A DNA stretch of 64,000 nt from Loigolactobacillus jiayinensis (GCF_003946445.1 NZ_RHOF01000018.1:1-64000); one strand, 5' to 3'. Counted from the first letter of the stretch, positions 19,260-29,465 are shown. Notes: generated by a model not told the origin, from the sequence alone. A program made the numbers and translations.

Positions 19260-20510
19260 TTATGATGCTTTCTGATCGTCAGCTAAAACTAATTTCGGTT
19301 CACCGCTACCATCAACGGTGTTTTCGGTGATGATCGCCTTAGCAACATCATCACGGCTTGGTAAATCAAACATAATGTCCATCATTACTTCTTCAATGAT
19401 TGAACGCAAGCCCCGCGCACCAGTGTTACGCTCAATTGCTTCATGGGCAATTGCATGTAACGCACCAGGTTCAAATTCAAGTTCAACATTATCCAAGCTT
19501 AATAACTTAGTATATTGCTTAACTAAAGCATTCTTCGGTTCAGTCAAGATCCGTACCAAATCATCCTCAGTTAATTTCTCTAAGGCTGCCATGATCGGAA
19601 TCCGACCAATAAATTCAGGAATCAAGCCGAATTTCATTAAATCTTCAGGAATGACTTGTTGCATCAAACTCTTCGATTCATCAACCGCCTTCACGTCAGT
19701 ACCACCAAAGCCGATGACTTTATCGCCTAAACGTTCCTTAACAATGTTTTCGATCCCATCAAAGGCACCACCAACAATGAATAAGATATTCGTCGTATCG
19801 ATCTGAATGAATTCTTGTTGCGGATGCTTCCGGCCACCCTGCGGCGGAACGTTAGCAATCGTGCCTTCCAAAATCTTCAGTAAGGCTTGTTGTACCCCTT
19901 CGCCAGAAACATCACGGGTGATTGAAACATTTTCACTCTTCTTGGCGATTTTATCGATTTCATCGATGTAGATAATGCCTTTTTGGGCCTTTTCTACATC
20001 ATAATCAGCATTTTGCAATAACTTCAATAGAATGTTTTCAACGTCTTCACCAACGTAGCCAGCTTCGGTTAACGTGGTAGCATCAGCGATGGCAAAAGGA
20101 ACGTTTAAGATCCGTGCCAAAGTTTGTGCTAAGAACGTTTTACCGGAACCAGTTGGTCCAATTAGCGAAATATTACTCTTTTGTAATTCAGTGTCATTTT
20201 CAGTTTGAACTTCCATCTGGTTAACGCGCTTGTAATGATTATAAACGGCAACCGACAAAGCACGTTTGGCTTCGTCTTGACCAATGACATATTGATTTAA
20301 AATGTTTAAAATCTCAATTGGTTTTGGCACTTCAAGTAAATCACTGTATGCTTCATCCTGGAATTCTTCATCAATGATTTCTTTACATAAGTCAATGCAT
20401 TCATTACAGATGTAGACACCTGGACCAGCGACGATTTTTTTCACTTGATCTTGTGACTTTCCGCAAAATGAGCAATTGACAGGGCCCTCAGTTTCCGTAT
20501 TGTCGAACAA
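19260..20510 (-). CDS. clpX: ClpX, ATP-dependent unfoldase of the ClpXP protease
   Basis: ClpX unfolds and feeds proteins to ClpP. The 416-residue protein has the N-terminal C4 zinc finger (CSFCGKSQ ... CNECIDLC, residues 14-42), Walker [12 protein letters not shown] near residue 120, Walker [11 protein letters not shown] near residue 185 and the ClpP-docking IGFG loop. The start is TTG at 20510, preceded by AGGGG, as the zinc-finger alignment requires. A promoter lies about 90 bases upstream. No CtsR or CIRCE operator was seen. Confidence 0.97.
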   Translation of the reverse strand: MFDNTETEGPVNCSFCGKSQDQVKKIVAGPGVYICNECIDLCKEIIDEEFQDEAYSDLLEVPKPIEILNILNQYVIGQDEAKRALSVAVYNHYKRVNQMEVQTENDTELQKSNISLIGPTGSGKTFLAQTLARILNVPFAIADATTLTEAGYVGEDVENILLKLLQNADYDVEKAQKGIIYIDEIDKIAKKSENVSITRDVSGEGVQQALLKILEGTIANVPPQGGRKHPQQEFIQIDTTNILFIVGGAFDGIENIVKERLGDKVIGFGGTDVKAVDESKSLMQQVIPEDLMKFGLIPEFIGRIPIMAALEKLTEDDLVRILTEPKNALVKQYTKLLSLDNVELEFEPGALHAIAHEAIERNTGARGLRSIIEEVMMDIMFDLPSRDDVAKAIITENTVDGSGEPKLVLADDQKAS

Positions 20511-20599
20511 TATATCAACCCCTATTAATTTCTTAGTTCAATCTTACCTTAAAACTTCACACTTGCCAACGGATATGCCGATTTCTTTGAACACTGAAA

Positions 20600-20628
20600 A
20601 CTGTAGCATACCCAATCAAGAAGGTAAA
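20600..20628 (-). promoter_or_regulatory. Promoter of clpX
   Basis: Minus-strand TTTACC (20628-20623), 17-base spacer and TACAGT (20605-20600), with an extended -10 TATG. The rest of the 280-base tig-clpX gap has no convincing terminator for tig. Confidence 0.65.
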
Positions 20629-20790
20629 GCAAACTGATTCTGTCCTCGCTGAATAGACGTCGTTTTAATGCCACAAAAAATGCGGTGTAACAGCCATTGC
20701 TTTTAGCTAACCACCTACACTTAATTAGTGCATCCAGTCGTTAATTCTAAAAGTAATCAGACTCTTACCCCGCATTTAATTGCGCGTTAA

Positions 20791-22134
20791 TTATTTAGCG
20801 TCATCTTTAGCTGCTGCATCGTCAGTATCAGCTGCTGCAGGCTTAACTTCGGCTGATTCAACTGCTGAATCGGCAACGACTTCAATGGCTTGTTTAACCC
20901 CAATATCGTGGCTCAACATATCGTCACTTAAAGCATTACGAACTGCCTTAACTTCCATACCATATTCATCAGCTAAATCTTTAACTTCTTGTTCGATTTG
21001 GTCGTCAGATGGTTTGATGTCTTCGGCAGCAACAATTGCTTCCAAGACCAAGTTCGTTTTAACACGTGTTTCAGCGTCACCAGCGAACTGTTTACGTAAA
21101 TCATCTTCAGATGTACCAGTCAATTGATAATACATCTTAGGGTCGATACCTTGGTTTTGCATGTTACCTAAGTATTGATCCATTTGGCGTTGGACTTCTT
21201 CATCGATCATTGCTTGAGGAACGTCTTGAACTGTTGCATTTTCAACGGCAGCTTGGATAGCAGCGTCTTGAATAGCTTCAGTGGCAGCGTCATCCTTACT
21301 TTGTTGCAAGTCTTTACGAACCTTTTCCTTCAATTCAGCTAATGTATCAACGTTTTCGTCGATATCTTTAGCAAATTCGTCGTCAAGGTCTGGTAATTCC
21401 TTTGACTTAACTTCATGAAGTTTAGTGGTAAAAATAGCATCTTTACCAGCTAAGTCTTTAGCTTGATAATCTTCAGGGAAGGTTACCTTAACTTCAACGT
21501 CTTCATCAGCTTTATGACCGATCAATTGGTCTTCGAAGCCAGGAATAAATGAGTTTGAGCCTAAAACTAATGAGTAGTTATCAGCTGAGCCGCCTTCAAA
21601 GGCTTCACCATCAACAGTACCTTTGTAGTCGATAACAACTGTGTCGCCAGATTCAGCAGCACCGTCTTCTTTAAGGACTAATTCAGCTTGTTGTTGGCGT
21701 TTGCTTTCAAGATCAGCATCAACGTCTTCATCAGTTACAGTACGGTCTTGAACAGGTACTTTCATACCCTTATAGTCGCCTAAAGTAACTTCAGGCTTAA
21801 CCGTTACTTTAGCCACAATAACCCAAGGTTGATCCTTTTCCATACTATCAACATCGATATGTGGTTGATCAACTGGTTCAATTTTAGTTTCTTCAATTGC
21901 TTTTTGATAAGCATCTGGTAAAAGAATGTTCAACGCATCTTCGTACAATGAAGCTTCACCATACATATTGTTAAATACTTGTCGTGAAACTTTACCTTTA
22001 CGGAAGCCTGGTACATTAAGATTCTTTTTAACGCGGGTAAACGCTTGGTCTAAACCTTTTTTGATTTGTTCTTGTTCAATTTCAAAGGTTAATTCGCCAT
22101 CAGTAGCGCCTTTTTTTTCCCATTTTGCTGCCAT
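20791..22134 (-). CDS. tig: Trigger factor, ribosome-associated chaperone
   Basis: Trigger factor binds nascent chains at the ribosome exit tunnel. The 447-residue protein has the N-terminal ribosome-binding domain with the signature [12 protein letters not shown] (near residue 45), a central FKBP-type PPIase domain (about 160-245, [17 protein letters not shown]), and the C-terminal helical domain. The last 25 residues are an acidic alanine-rich tail (with [12 protein letters not shown]), a lineage feature. The order tuf-tig-clpX is common in Lactobacillales. Confidence 0.97.
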   Translation of the reverse strand: MAAKWEKKGATDGELTFEIEQEQIKKGLDQAFTRVKKNLNVPGFRKGKVSRQVFNNMYGEASLYEDALNILLPDAYQKAIEETKIEPVDQPHIDVDSMEKDQPWVIVAKVTVKPEVTLGDYKGMKVPVQDRTVTDEDVDADLESKRQQQAELVLKEDGAAESGDTVVIDYKGTVDGEAFEGGSADNYSLVLGSNSFIPGFEDQLIGHKADEDVEVKVTFPEDYQAKDLAGKDAIFTTKLHEVKSKELPDLDDEFAKDIDENVDTLAELKEKVRKDLQQSKDDAATEAIQDAAIQAAVENATVQDVPQAMIDEEVQRQMDQYLGNMQNQGIDPKMYYQLTGTSEDDLRKQFAGDAETRVKTNLVLEAIVAAEDIKPSDDQIEQEVKDLADEYGMEVKAVRNALSDDMLSHDIGVKQAIEVVADSAVESAEVKPAAADTDDAAAKDDAK

Positions 22135-22260
22135 TACTTTCCCTCCGGAATCATAATTTTTCTTAGTTTAATTATCGCATACTTTGTTATTCTAACGTAG
22201 TTCAGCGGTCTTGTAAATCAATTCTCACTAAAAAACGTCGTTGTTCCTGCTTTTTGGTAT

Positions 22261-22289
22261 AAAAAAACTCGGAGACAAGCTCCGAGTTT
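22261..22289 (-). terminator. Intrinsic terminator of tuf
   Basis: AAACTCGGAG (22265-22274) pairs with CTCCGAGTTT (22280-22289) over a five-base loop; seven T follow on the minus strand. Confidence 0.92.
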
Positions 22290-22304
22290 AAAGACAAGTT
22301 AAAA

Positions 22305-23492
22305 TTATTCGTCGATTTCGGTTACGACACCGGCACCAACTGTACGGCCGCCTTCACGAACCGTAAACTTAGTTCCTTTTTCGATCGCAACTGGTTCGAT
22401 CAAATCAACAGAGAATTCAACGTTATCGCCTGGCATAACCATTTCAACGTTTTCTGGTAATTGGATAACACCAGTAACGTCGGTTGTATGGAAGTAGAAC
22501 TGAGGACGATAGTTAGAGAAGAATGGTGTATGACGGCCACCTTCATCCTTGCTCAAGATATAAACTTGACCCTTGAACTTGTCATGAACTTTGATCGAAC
22601 CTGGCTTAGCCAAAACTTGACCACGTTCAACTTGGTCGCGGTTGATCCCACGAAGCAAGACACCAACGTTATCGCCGGCTTCACCAAAGTCCAAAGTCTT
22701 ACGGAACATTTCCAAACCAGTAACAGTTGATTTAGTAGCTTCTGGGTGTAAACCAAGAATTTCAACTTCATCACCGATTTTAACCATACCACGATCGATA
22801 CGACCTGAAGCAACTGTACCACGACCAGTGATCGTAAATACATCTTCGACAGGCATCAAGAATGGCATGTCATTGTTACGTTCTGGCGTTGGGATGTATT
22901 CATCGACAGCGTCCATTAATTCCATGATATGAGCTTCTTCTTCTTTGTCGCCTTCAAGGGCTTTCAAAGCAGAACCGCGGATAAATGGAATATCATCACC
23001 AGGATAATCGTATTCTGATAATAATTCACGTGTTTCCATTTCAACTAAGTCGATTAATTCTTCATCATCAACTAAGTCAGTCTTGTTTAAGAAGACAACG
23101 ATGTATTCAACACCAACCTGGCGAGCTAATAAGATATGTTCGCGAGTTTGTGGCATTGGGCCATCAGTTGCAGCAACAACTAAAATTGCACCGTCCATTT
23201 GAGCGGCACCAGTAATCATGTTTTTGATGTAATCAGCATGGCCTGGGGCATCGATATGAGCATAATGGCGCTTTTCAGTTTCGTATTCAACGTGGGCAGT
23301 ATTGATCGTAATACCACGTTCGCGTTCTTCTGGAGCTGAATCAATTGCAGCGAAGTCAGTCATCTTAGATAAGCCTTTGTCAGCTAAAATCTTTGAAATT
23401 GCTGCCGTCGTTGTTGTTTTCCCGTGATCAATATGGCCGATAGTACCGATATTAACATGGGGTTTTGTTCTTTCATAATGTTCTTTTGCCAT
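22305..23492 (-). CDS. tuf: Elongation factor Tu
   Basis: EF-Tu delivers aminoacyl-tRNA to the ribosome. The 395-residue protein has [10 protein letters not shown] (P-loop, near residue 19), DAPGHADY (near 81), NKTDLVD (near 136) and the SAL-type motif GSALKA. Codon use is strongly biased, unlike its neighbours, as expected for a highly expressed gene. It has two near-consensus promoters, an AGGAGGTTT-type ribosome binding site and a strong terminator. It stands alone, not in an str operon. Confidence 0.98.
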   Translation of the reverse strand: MAKEHYERTKPHVNIGTIGHIDHGKTTTTAAISKILADKGLSKMTDFAAIDSAPEERERGITINTAHVEYETEKRHYAHIDAPGHADYIKNMITGAAQMDGAILVVAATDGPMPQTREHILLARQVGVEYIVVFLNKTDLVDDEELIDLVEMETRELLSEYDYPGDDIPFIRGSALKALEGDKEEEAHIMELMDAVDEYIPTPERNNDMPFLMPVEDVFTITGRGTVASGRIDRGMVKIGDEVEILGLHPEATKSTVTGLEMFRKTLDFGEAGDNVGVLLRGINRDQVERGQVLAKPGSIKVHDKFKGQVYILSKDEGGRHTPFFSNYRPQFYFHTTDVTGVIQLPENVEMVMPGDNVEFSVDLIEPVAIEKGTKFTVREGGRTVGAGVVTEIDE

Positions 23493-23566
23493 TAATGAAA
23501 CCTCCTGTATTTTCGCAAGAATAGTTCGCCATCAAAAATGTTAATGCCGATAATCCTTTACTATTT

Positions 23567-23595
23567 ATTATACAACTTCCACTGTGAAAATCCAA
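23567..23595 (-). promoter_or_regulatory. tuf promoter P2 (proximal)
   Basis: Minus-strand TTGGAT (23595-23590), 17-base spacer, TATAAT (23572-23567). It lies about 75 bases before the tuf ATG. Confidence 0.75.
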
Positions 23596-23634
23596 GTCAG
23601 ACTTGCCTTTACACAAGGAAGAATCCATTTAGAT

Positions 23635-23663
23635 ATTATATAGGCTTCCACCTAGTTTGTAAA
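23635..23663 (-). promoter_or_regulatory. tuf promoter P1 (distal)
   Basis: Minus-strand TTTACA (23663-23658), 17-base spacer, TATAAT (23640-23635). The 50 bases upstream are rich in A and T runs, like an UP element. Together with P2 this gives two strong tandem promoters. Confidence 0.8.
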
Positions 23664-23719
23664 CACCTTTGCTGAATAATTTCATCTTTTTCATCATTTT
23701 TTCATTTAATTTGCTAAAA

Positions 23720-24670
23720 TCACTCACTTAAACGCTGTGTTAGCTGATTAAAGCGCTTTTGCCACTGCTGCACGATTGCAACCTCGGCGGCGGAAAAAGC
23801 AGTTAAATTTATTTTCTTACCAGTATAAGTAGCTTGATAAACTGCCGCCCAAATTTTGGGTTGCACGATCACTTGATCAGCAAATGGATAAAGATAAGCC
23901 GCCTGCAGCGCTAACTCACCAGTGATCGTTTGACTCAGCACTGGATCAGCCGCTAAAACCGTTAATAATTGATCCTGTAATTTTTGCAAACTACTTGCCG
24001 CCGTGATTGCACCTAGATCAGCTGGCTCTACCGCTTTAATTGTATCATCTAACCACAAATAATCGACTGCCGTTGTCACACCAAGTTGCCGTAATTCATC
24101 CAAAAAATTGGCCCGTAGCAGTGGATGGACGTAACGATCCGTTAGTAAACGACGACTAGCGCGGATGAATTCTGTCAGTGGTAGGTGCTGTGCTTGTTTG
24201 ACCAAATTCAACTGCTCATAAATTGGCACGGCACTTAATTGGTACAACGCCTTTGCCAACGTAGCAATCTGCTGACTAGCTTGTTGCCGATAACTTTTCT
24301 CCGCCTGCTCAATTGCGACTAATTCCTGTGACCAAAAAGTTGCCGCTTGCACCACTGGCTGTGCTTGGCAAATCTTACGGCCACCAATAAAATTATGGGT
24401 TTGCCGCAAAACAGTTAAATACAATGCACATTCCGTTGGTGCGGCTAAATAATCATCAACCTTTTCTTGCGCCAACGTAGCGGCTTGCTGATACTGTTCA
24501 TCCGCTATTAATGCAGTCACTAGCAAAACATTAACCGCAAAAGTTTGCGCCAACGCGTAGGCCGCCTGTAAATGCTCGATTGCTTGCGGCCACTGTTGCT
24601 GCTGACTGGCTTGCTGGCCTAACTCAACGAAGCGCGCAAAGTTTTGTGGAAATGGGATCTTTTCCCCCAT
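23720..24670 (-). CDS. TPR-like cytosolic protein, function unknown
   Basis: A 316-residue protein with no signal or membrane segment. The first 100 residues are helical-repeat-like (FVELGQQASQQQQWPQAIEHLQAAYAL and the next helix pair), typical of tetratricopeptide repeats; the rest is helical and rich in Q, A and L without a family I can name. It follows the RNase J2 gene on the same strand after 66 bases, so the two may be cotranscribed. Proteins of this type next to rnjB and tuf occur in lactobacilli, but I know of no role. Confidence 0.75.
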   Translation of the reverse strand: MGEKIPFPQNFARFVELGQQASQQQQWPQAIEHLQAAYALAQTFAVNVLLVTALIADEQYQQAATLAQEKVDDYLAAPTECALYLTVLRQTHNFIGGRKICQAQPVVQAATFWSQELVAIEQAEKSYRQQASQQIATLAKALYQLSAVPIYEQLNLVKQAQHLPLTEFIRASRRLLTDRYVHPLLRANFLDELRQLGVTTAVDYLWLDDTIKAVEPADLGAITAASSLQKLQDQLLTVLAADPVLSQTITGELALQAAYLYPFADQVIVQPKIWAAVYQATYTGKKINLTAFSAAEVAIVQQWQKRFNQLTQRLSE

Positions 24671-24736
24671 CGCTGCGTCCCCCTTTCTACTAAAAATGAG
24701 CCAAAGAATAGTTGATTTCTTTGCCTCAAATTTAAC

Positions 24737-26437
24737 TTACGCTTTAGTTGCAGTCACGGTATGCCGCCGATTCTGATTAACTTCCATGATCACTGGCAAA
24801 ATAACGGGCCGGCGTTTAGTTTGTTCAAACAAATAACCACTAAGCGCTTCACGAATATCCTGCTTCAAATGACCCCAATCAAATTCCTTATTATCTAAAT
24901 TATCTTGTACCGTTTTAGTGACTAAGTTCGCACTTTCATGAATTAGATCACGACTAGTTTTGATGTAAACAAAACCACGTGTGGTGATCTTCGGCTGCGA
25001 AACAATGGTCCGCTTTTTCCGATTGATCGTGATCACCGCTACGAAAATACCATCTTCAGATAACACTTTACGATCACGTAAGACAATATTACCAATATCA
25101 CCAACGCCGATACCATCGATCATGGTGTTGCCAACATCGATTTGATTAGCTAGGTGCATTTGGCCCTTTTGATAATCTAGAACGTCACCCTTACTAGTGA
25201 TAAAGATATTCTCAAATGGAATACCAGTCTCATGCGCAATATTAGCGTGTGCTGCTAGCAGCCGGTATTCGCCCTGTATAGGGATCAAATAAGTTGGCTT
25301 AGTCAAGTTGATCATTAACTGTAAATTATTTTTATTACCATGCCCGGAAACGTGGATCTCATCCCCGATTGATTTGACCTCGCCACCAGCACGATAGATC
25401 ATATCCTTAGTTTTAGCCACAGTGGTTTCCATCGCGTGCGACGGTGTTGTCGTGATATAAACTAGGTCGCCCGCCTTAATGCGGACCAAGCGATGTCGAT
25501 TAGTTGCCATCCGTTGCAAGGCCTTAATCGGTTCGCCCATTTTACCAGTTTCCAAAATCACGGTTTTTTCTGGCGCTAACTTAGGTAGATCCTTAGTGGG
25601 CACCAAAATATCTGGGCTAGGCAAGTTCAAGCGTTTTAAGCGCATTGCCGTCCGTACGATTTTCTCCAAATCACGGCCAGTTAACACAACTTTACGCCCT
25701 GACTTAGCCGCTGCATCGATCACTTGCTGAATCCGCGCAATATTTGAAGCAACAGCGGCAGCAATAATACGGCCGCTATGGTATTGGAACGTATCCAAGA
25801 TATTGCTGGCAATATCACGTTCACTAGCCATTTCGTAAGGTGATTCGGCATTGGCTGAATCACTTAATAATGCCAAAACATTGCTCTGGCCAATTTCAGC
25901 TAACCGGGCAAAATCGCTTTGGTATTCAGGCGTAGCTGATTGATCAAACTTAAAATCACCAGTATAAACAACGTTGCCAGCATCAGTTTCAATCACAATC
26001 CCCAGTGAATCAGGAATTGAATGGGTCGTTTTGAAAAATGAAACTGTTGCGTGGCCAAAATCAATTTTGGTATCTTTGTTGATGACATGAAAATCCTTAA
26101 AATTCTTAGTTTTCTTGTCAGCATTAACGTTTAATTTAGCCAAAGCAATCGTTAGTTCAGACCCAAAAACTGGCACTGGATGCTGCTTAACGAAATACGG
26201 CAAGGCACCAATTGCATCAGCGTGACCATGGGTTAGGAAGATCCCAACAACGCGGTCAATATTCTCTTCTAAGTATGAGAAGTCAGGAATGACAACATCG
26301 ATCCCTAGTAATTCGTTTTCTGGGTACATTAACCCACAATCTAAAATATAAATTTCATCATCCACTTCGACAACATACATATTCTTACCGTTTTCACGGA
26401 CGCCGCCTAAAGGCATGATTTTTACATGACTACTCAA
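24737..26437 (-). CDS. rnjB: Ribonuclease J2
   Basis: A 566-residue metallo-beta-lactamase/beta-CASP ribonuclease of the RNase J family, which decays and matures mRNA in complex with RNase J1. The metal motif reads THGHADAIGA (residues 69-78): the fourth ligand, histidine in J1, is alanine here (Ala75). J2 proteins of Bacilli are known to be catalytically weak, so it is probably a structural or regulatory partner of the J1 encoded at 47.4 kb. It lies just after dapA (18-base gap), the same pairing as in Bacillus subtilis. Confidence 0.93.
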   Translation of the reverse strand: MSSHVKIMPLGGVRENGKNMYVVEVDDEIYILDCGLMYPENELLGIDVVIPDFSYLEENIDRVVGIFLTHGHADAIGALPYFVKQHPVPVFGSELTIALAKLNVNADKKTKNFKDFHVINKDTKIDFGHATVSFFKTTHSIPDSLGIVIETDAGNVVYTGDFKFDQSATPEYQSDFARLAEIGQSNVLALLSDSANAESPYEMASERDIASNILDTFQYHSGRIIAAAVASNIARIQQVIDAAAKSGRKVVLTGRDLEKIVRTAMRLKRLNLPSPDILVPTKDLPKLAPEKTVILETGKMGEPIKALQRMATNRHRLVRIKAGDLVYITTTPSHAMETTVAKTKDMIYRAGGEVKSIGDEIHVSGHGNKNNLQLMINLTKPTYLIPIQGEYRLLAAHANIAHETGIPFENIFITSKGDVLDYQKGQMHLANQIDVGNTMIDGIGVGDIGNIVLRDRKVLSEDGIFVAVITINRKKRTIVSQPKITTRGFVYIKTSRDLIHESANLVTKTVQDNLDNKEFDWGHLKQDIREALSGYLFEQTKRRPVILPVIMEVNQNRRHTVTATKA

Positions 26438-26455
26438 TTACTTCACCTCGTTTTC

Positions 26456-27334
26456 TCAAAGATCTAAAATATTTAATAAGCGTTCTTGTTCAACTTTATC
26501 TGGTAAAACTAATGGTAACCGCACACCACCAACTGGGACGCCAACATGAGCTAAAGCCACCTTAACTGGTCCTGGTGATGGCTGCGCAAATAGCTGCTGG
26601 CTCTTCGGAATCAATTGCCGCATAATTGCCGCTGCAGCGCTGATTTGACCATTAGCCAAATCAGTATACATTTGATTTAGCTCACGCCCATAAAGATGGC
26701 TGCTGACGGAGACTACGCCTTGTGCACCAATTGTTTTGGCCGCCAAAGCGTACTCATCTTCACCAGTGAAAACATAAAACTCATGGTCTTGCGTGCCTTC
26801 AACCAACGCAGCTAAATTGGTGATGCCAGTACAATCCTTGATTCCAATCACGTTGGGCAACAACGATAACCGCAAAGCTGTAGCAACTGATAACGCTACG
26901 CCAGTCCGTGCTGGAATATTATAAATCAAAATGGGTAAGCCACCTTGTTCGCTGACCGCCGCAAAATGGGCGTATAACCCAGCCTGATTTGGCTTATTGT
27001 AGTAAGGTACCACGACTAAAGCTGCACTAATACCAGCAATTGCAGCAGCTTGCTTAGTAAATTCAATTGTTGCTGCTGTATTATTACTACCTGTATTGGC
27101 GATAATGGGTACTCGCCCAGCCACTAAACGTACCGTTGCTTTAAATAGCGCTAATTTCTCCGTTACCGATAAGGTTGGTCCTTCACCAGTAGTGCCACCA
27201 ACTAAAATAGCTTGCGTGCCACTTTTTAATAAATGTTCGATCAACCCAGCCAAACGGTCAGTACTTACAGCGCCCTCATCATCAAATGGCGTCACCATTG
27301 CCGTGACCAACGATACATCTTTTAACGAATTCAT
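26456..27334 (-). CDS. dapA: 4-hydroxy-tetrahydrodipicolinate synthase
   Basis: DapA condenses pyruvate and aspartate semialdehyde at the entry to the DAP/lysine pathway. The 292-residue TIM-barrel protein has VGGTTGEGPTLS near residue 42, PYYNKPNQAGLYAHF with the catalytic tyrosine near residue 130, and the Schiff-base lysine in VIGIKDCTG near residue 161. The ATG follows GGGAGGAT. It is upstream of rnjB; dapF lies far away at the window end. Confidence 0.95.
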   Translation of the reverse strand: MNSLKDVSLVTAMVTPFDDEGAVSTDRLAGLIEHLLKSGTQAILVGGTTGEGPTLSVTEKLALFKATVRLVAGRVPIIANTGSNNTAATIEFTKQAAAIAGISAALVVVPYYNKPNQAGLYAHFAAVSEQGGLPILIYNIPARTGVALSVATALRLSLLPNVIGIKDCTGITNLAALVEGTQDHEFYVFTGEDEYALAAKTIGAQGVVSVSSHLYGRELNQMYTDLANGQISAAAAIMRQLIPKSQQLFAQPSPGPVKVALAHVGVPVGGVRLPLVLPDKVEQERLLNILDL

Positions 27335-27441
27335 AAAATCCTCCCCGAATCGCTAGCTTGGCCTAAAAAGCGTAAAACTAGCTGTAACCATGCTTATTAA
27401 ATCGTTCTAGTCTTTAAGAATATTTTCTTCTATGATACCAC

Positions 27442-27475
27442 AAAAAAGCGGCTACGACATTCCGTCGCAGACCGC
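27442..27475 (-). terminator. Second terminator downstream of rpsO
   Basis: On the minus strand GCGG plus CTGCGAC pair with GTCGTAG plus CCGC (plus-strand 27448-27475) with one bulged T, followed by six T. It lies about 30 bases after the first rpsO terminator, so rpsO has tandem terminators that shield dapA. Confidence 0.82.
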
Positions 27476-27496
27476 AGCACTATTTTTTCTGAAAAT

Positions 27497-27532
27497 AAAA
27501 AAGATGTTACTAGGCCTTAACCCAGTAACATC
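27497..27532 (-). terminator. First terminator of rpsO
   Basis: GATGTTACT (27503-27511) and AGTAACATC (27524-27532) pair, followed by six T on the minus strand, 11 bases after the rpsO stop. Confidence 0.9.
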
Positions 27533-27543
27533 CCAACAAAAGC

Positions 27544-27813
27544 TTAACGACGTAAGCCTAAGCTTTGAATCAAATCACGGTAACGTTGGATGTCAGTTTT
27601 ACGTAAGTAAGCTAACAAGTTACGACGATGACCGATTTTTTTCATCAAACCACGATATGAATGATAATCCTTTTTATGCACACGGATATGTTCGTTCAAT
27701 GTGTTGATTTCTTCAGTTAAGACAGCGATTTGGACTTCTGTCGAACCTGTGTCGCCTTCATGACGAGCAAATTTGGTGATGATTTCATTTTTATGTTCTT
27801 GGGAAATTGCCAT
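27544..27813 (-). CDS. rpsO: 30S ribosomal protein S15
   Basis: S15 binds 16S rRNA in the platform of the small subunit. From the ATG at 27813, nine bases after AAAGG, the protein has 89 residues, the universal length, with the family segments [19 protein letters not shown] and [20 protein letters not shown] (written in part). A longer frame begins at a GTG at 27831 that overlaps the ribosome binding site and is not used. It has a strong promoter, a leader of about 90 bases and tandem terminators. Confidence 0.98.
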   Translation of the reverse strand: MAISQEHKNEIITKFARHEGDTGSTEVQIAVLTEEINTLNEHIRVHKKDYHSYRGLMKKIGHRRNLLAYLRKTDIQRYRDLIQSLGLRR

Positions 27814-27911
27814 GTTTTCCACACCTTTCACTAATTCAAAATGCCCATAACTGAGTAAAACGTTGGTGATTCGTTAAACCAAGTGCTGGGTTCGTGCTAA
27901 GCACGGTATCT
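27814..27911 (-). promoter_or_regulatory. rpsO leader, possible S15 autoregulatory RNA
   Basis: The leader starts near the promoter at 27912 and contains CGTGC-ttA-GCACG (27893-27905) and further short pairings up to the ribosome binding site. S15 of Bacilli represses its own mRNA through leader structures, so this is a candidate region. I could not match it to a defined S15 leader fold by eye. Confidence 0.35.
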
Positions 27912-27940
27912 ACTTTACTAGAAACTTTTTTAAATTGCAA
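27912..27940 (-). promoter_or_regulatory. Promoter of rpsO
   Basis: Minus-strand TTGCAA (27940-27935), 17-base spacer, TAAAGT (27917-27912). Confidence 0.72.
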
Positions 27941-28022
27941 GTTAAATTACCGGCCGCTAACATTGCCACTAATTGACCGCTGGAAACATGCTAGTCAAGT
28001 TATTTTACTTTACAACTTTTTA

Positions 28023-28051
28023 TTGCAAATTACACCAGTCTTCTGTATAAT
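28023..28051 (+). promoter_or_regulatory. Promoter of rpsT
   Basis: TTGCAA (28023-28028), 17-base spacer, TATAAT (28046-28051), about 50 bases before the start codon. Confidence 0.82.
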
Positions 28052-28106
28052 TAGCAACGTTGAAAAAATGCAATTAATGTAATTTGCTAACACGGAGGTG
28101 ACATCT

Positions 28107-28361
28107 ATGCCTAACATTAAATCAGCAATCAAACGTGTACGTACCAACGAAAAAGCGAACGCGCAAAACACTTCACAAATCAGTGCGATGCGTACAACCA
28201 TCAAACTATTTGAAACTGCCCAAGCCGCTGGTGCTGAAAACACTGAAGCTTTATACCGCGACGCTATTCGTTCAATCGATATGGCCGCTTCTAAAGGTTT
28301 AATCCATGCTAATAAAGCTGGCCGTGACAAATCACGCTTAGCTAAGTTATTGGCTAAATAA
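28107..28361 (+). CDS. rpsT: 30S ribosomal protein S20
   Basis: S20 is a primary 16S rRNA binding protein. The ATG at 28107 lies six bases after GGAGGTG, giving 84 residues beginning [18 protein letters not shown]. The GTG at 28098 that would extend the frame lies inside the ribosome binding site. It is monocistronic, divergent from rpsO and convergent with holA, sharing a bidirectional terminator. Confidence 0.98.
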   Translation: MPNIKSAIKRVRTNEKANAQNTSQISAMRTTIKLFETAQAAGAENTEALYRDAIRSIDMAASKGLIHANKAGRDKSRLAKLLAK

Positions 28362-28370
28362 TTAAAATAA

Positions 28371-28403
28371 AAAAAGCTGACGCATCATGCGTTGGCTTTT
28401 TTT
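28371..28403. terminator. Bidirectional terminator of rpsT and holA
   Basis: AAAAAGC, two wobble steps and ACGC pair with GCGT and GGCTTTTT-type arm; T runs occur on both sides. It lies between the converging rpsT and holA stops. Confidence 0.88.
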
Positions 28404-28409
28404 ATTTAC

Positions 28410-29435
28410 TTAAGCGGCCCCTTGACTGAATTGCAAAATAAATAATTGAAATAACAATTCTGGTGCTTGCTGACTGGTTTTTAATTTATATTCTAAATCG
28501 ATCAAGCCTAAATAAGCCTGGCGCAACGCCGTCTGTGGAAACTTTTTAGCTTGATTGATCGCTAATTTGATTCGATAAGGATGAACGCGTAATACCTTAG
28601 CCAATTCGCCTTGACTATACCCATTACGTTGTAAAATTTTCACTTGTAATAAGAGCCGAAATTGACCGACTAAAATCGCGTTTAATTTTAACGGCTCTTC
28701 CTTTTGTAAAACAAGCTGTTGGTATAATGTTGCCCCTCGCGCCACATCCCGCGCCATCACCGCATCAACTAAGGTAAAAACGTTTTGTTCTAAGCTTGGT
28801 GTCACTAATTGCTCAACTGCAGCCACCGTGATCTGACGTTCATGCATGGCGTATAGCGTTAATTTAGTTAGTTCCGCCATCATTAACGACAAATTAGCTT
28901 CAGTTCGCGCCACCAATAAACGTAGGGCAGCTGGTTCAATGCTAACTTGTTGTTCTTTGAGGTAACTGCGAACATATTGTTGCGCTTGTGCTTCAGATAG
29001 CGGTGCCACATCAATTAGCGTACTTTGTTTTTTTAGGGTCTTCGTCACTTTTTTTCGTTCATCCAACTTATCATAAGCCGCAAAAATGACTAGTATTGTT
29101 GTTTGCGGCGGATCATTTAAATAAGTTAAAAAGCTCTCAACATCATGTACGATCTTAGCCTGCTTGCTTTCTGCCGTCAGAAAAATTGGGTTCTGCACAA
29201 AAACAAGTCGCCGCTCACCAAAAAACGGCGCTGACATGGCATCGTCCAGTGCAGTAGCCAATGGTGTTGTCGCTAAATCATAATTACCAAAATTCATCGT
29301 CATTTCATCTGGCGTTAGTAACGCTTGAAATTGCGCCTTAACTTGGTCAATTAAGTAGCCTTCTGTCCCCTTCACCAGATAAATTGAGTGTAACTTTTGT
29401 TGCTTTAACTCTTTAAGTAAGGTTGGCACATCCAT
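28410..29435 (-). CDS. holA: DNA polymerase III subunit delta
   Basis: HolA is the clamp-loader delta subunit that opens the sliding clamp. The 341-residue protein has the family N-terminus (SIYLVKGTEGYLIDQVK near residue 17) and the delta AAA+-like fold without Walker motifs; NAILVGQFRLLLQVK lies near residue 252. It follows comEC by 30 bases, the same comEC-holA order as in Bacillus subtilis, and faces rpsT. Confidence 0.93.
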   Translation of the reverse strand: MDVPTLLKELKQQKLHSIYLVKGTEGYLIDQVKAQFQALLTPDEMTMNFGNYDLATTPLATALDDAMSAPFFGERRLVFVQNPIFLTAESKQAKIVHDVESFLTYLNDPPQTTILVIFAAYDKLDERKKVTKTLKKQSTLIDVAPLSEAQAQQYVRSYLKEQQVSIEPAALRLLVARTEANLSLMMAELTKLTLYAMHERQITVAAVEQLVTPSLEQNVFTLVDAVMARDVARGATLYQQLVLQKEEPLKLNAILVGQFRLLLQVKILQRNGYSQGELAKVLRVHPYRIKLAINQAKKFPQTALRQAYLGLIDLEYKLKTSQQAPELLFQLFILQFSQGAA

Positions 29436-29465
29436 AAAATTGGTTCCTTTCTGTTAGTGTGTCGC

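Noticed and set aside
19318-19806. 162-residue plus-strand frame inside clpX
   Set aside because: Antisense shadow of a highly conserved gene, Ser/Lys-rich composition typical of such shadows.
20640-20760. Possible relation between the tig-clpX spacer and the clpX-engB spacer
   Set aside because: They share CTCGCTGAATA and a GCCACAAAAA-type stretch, but in unmatched order and orientation; too weak to call a repeat.
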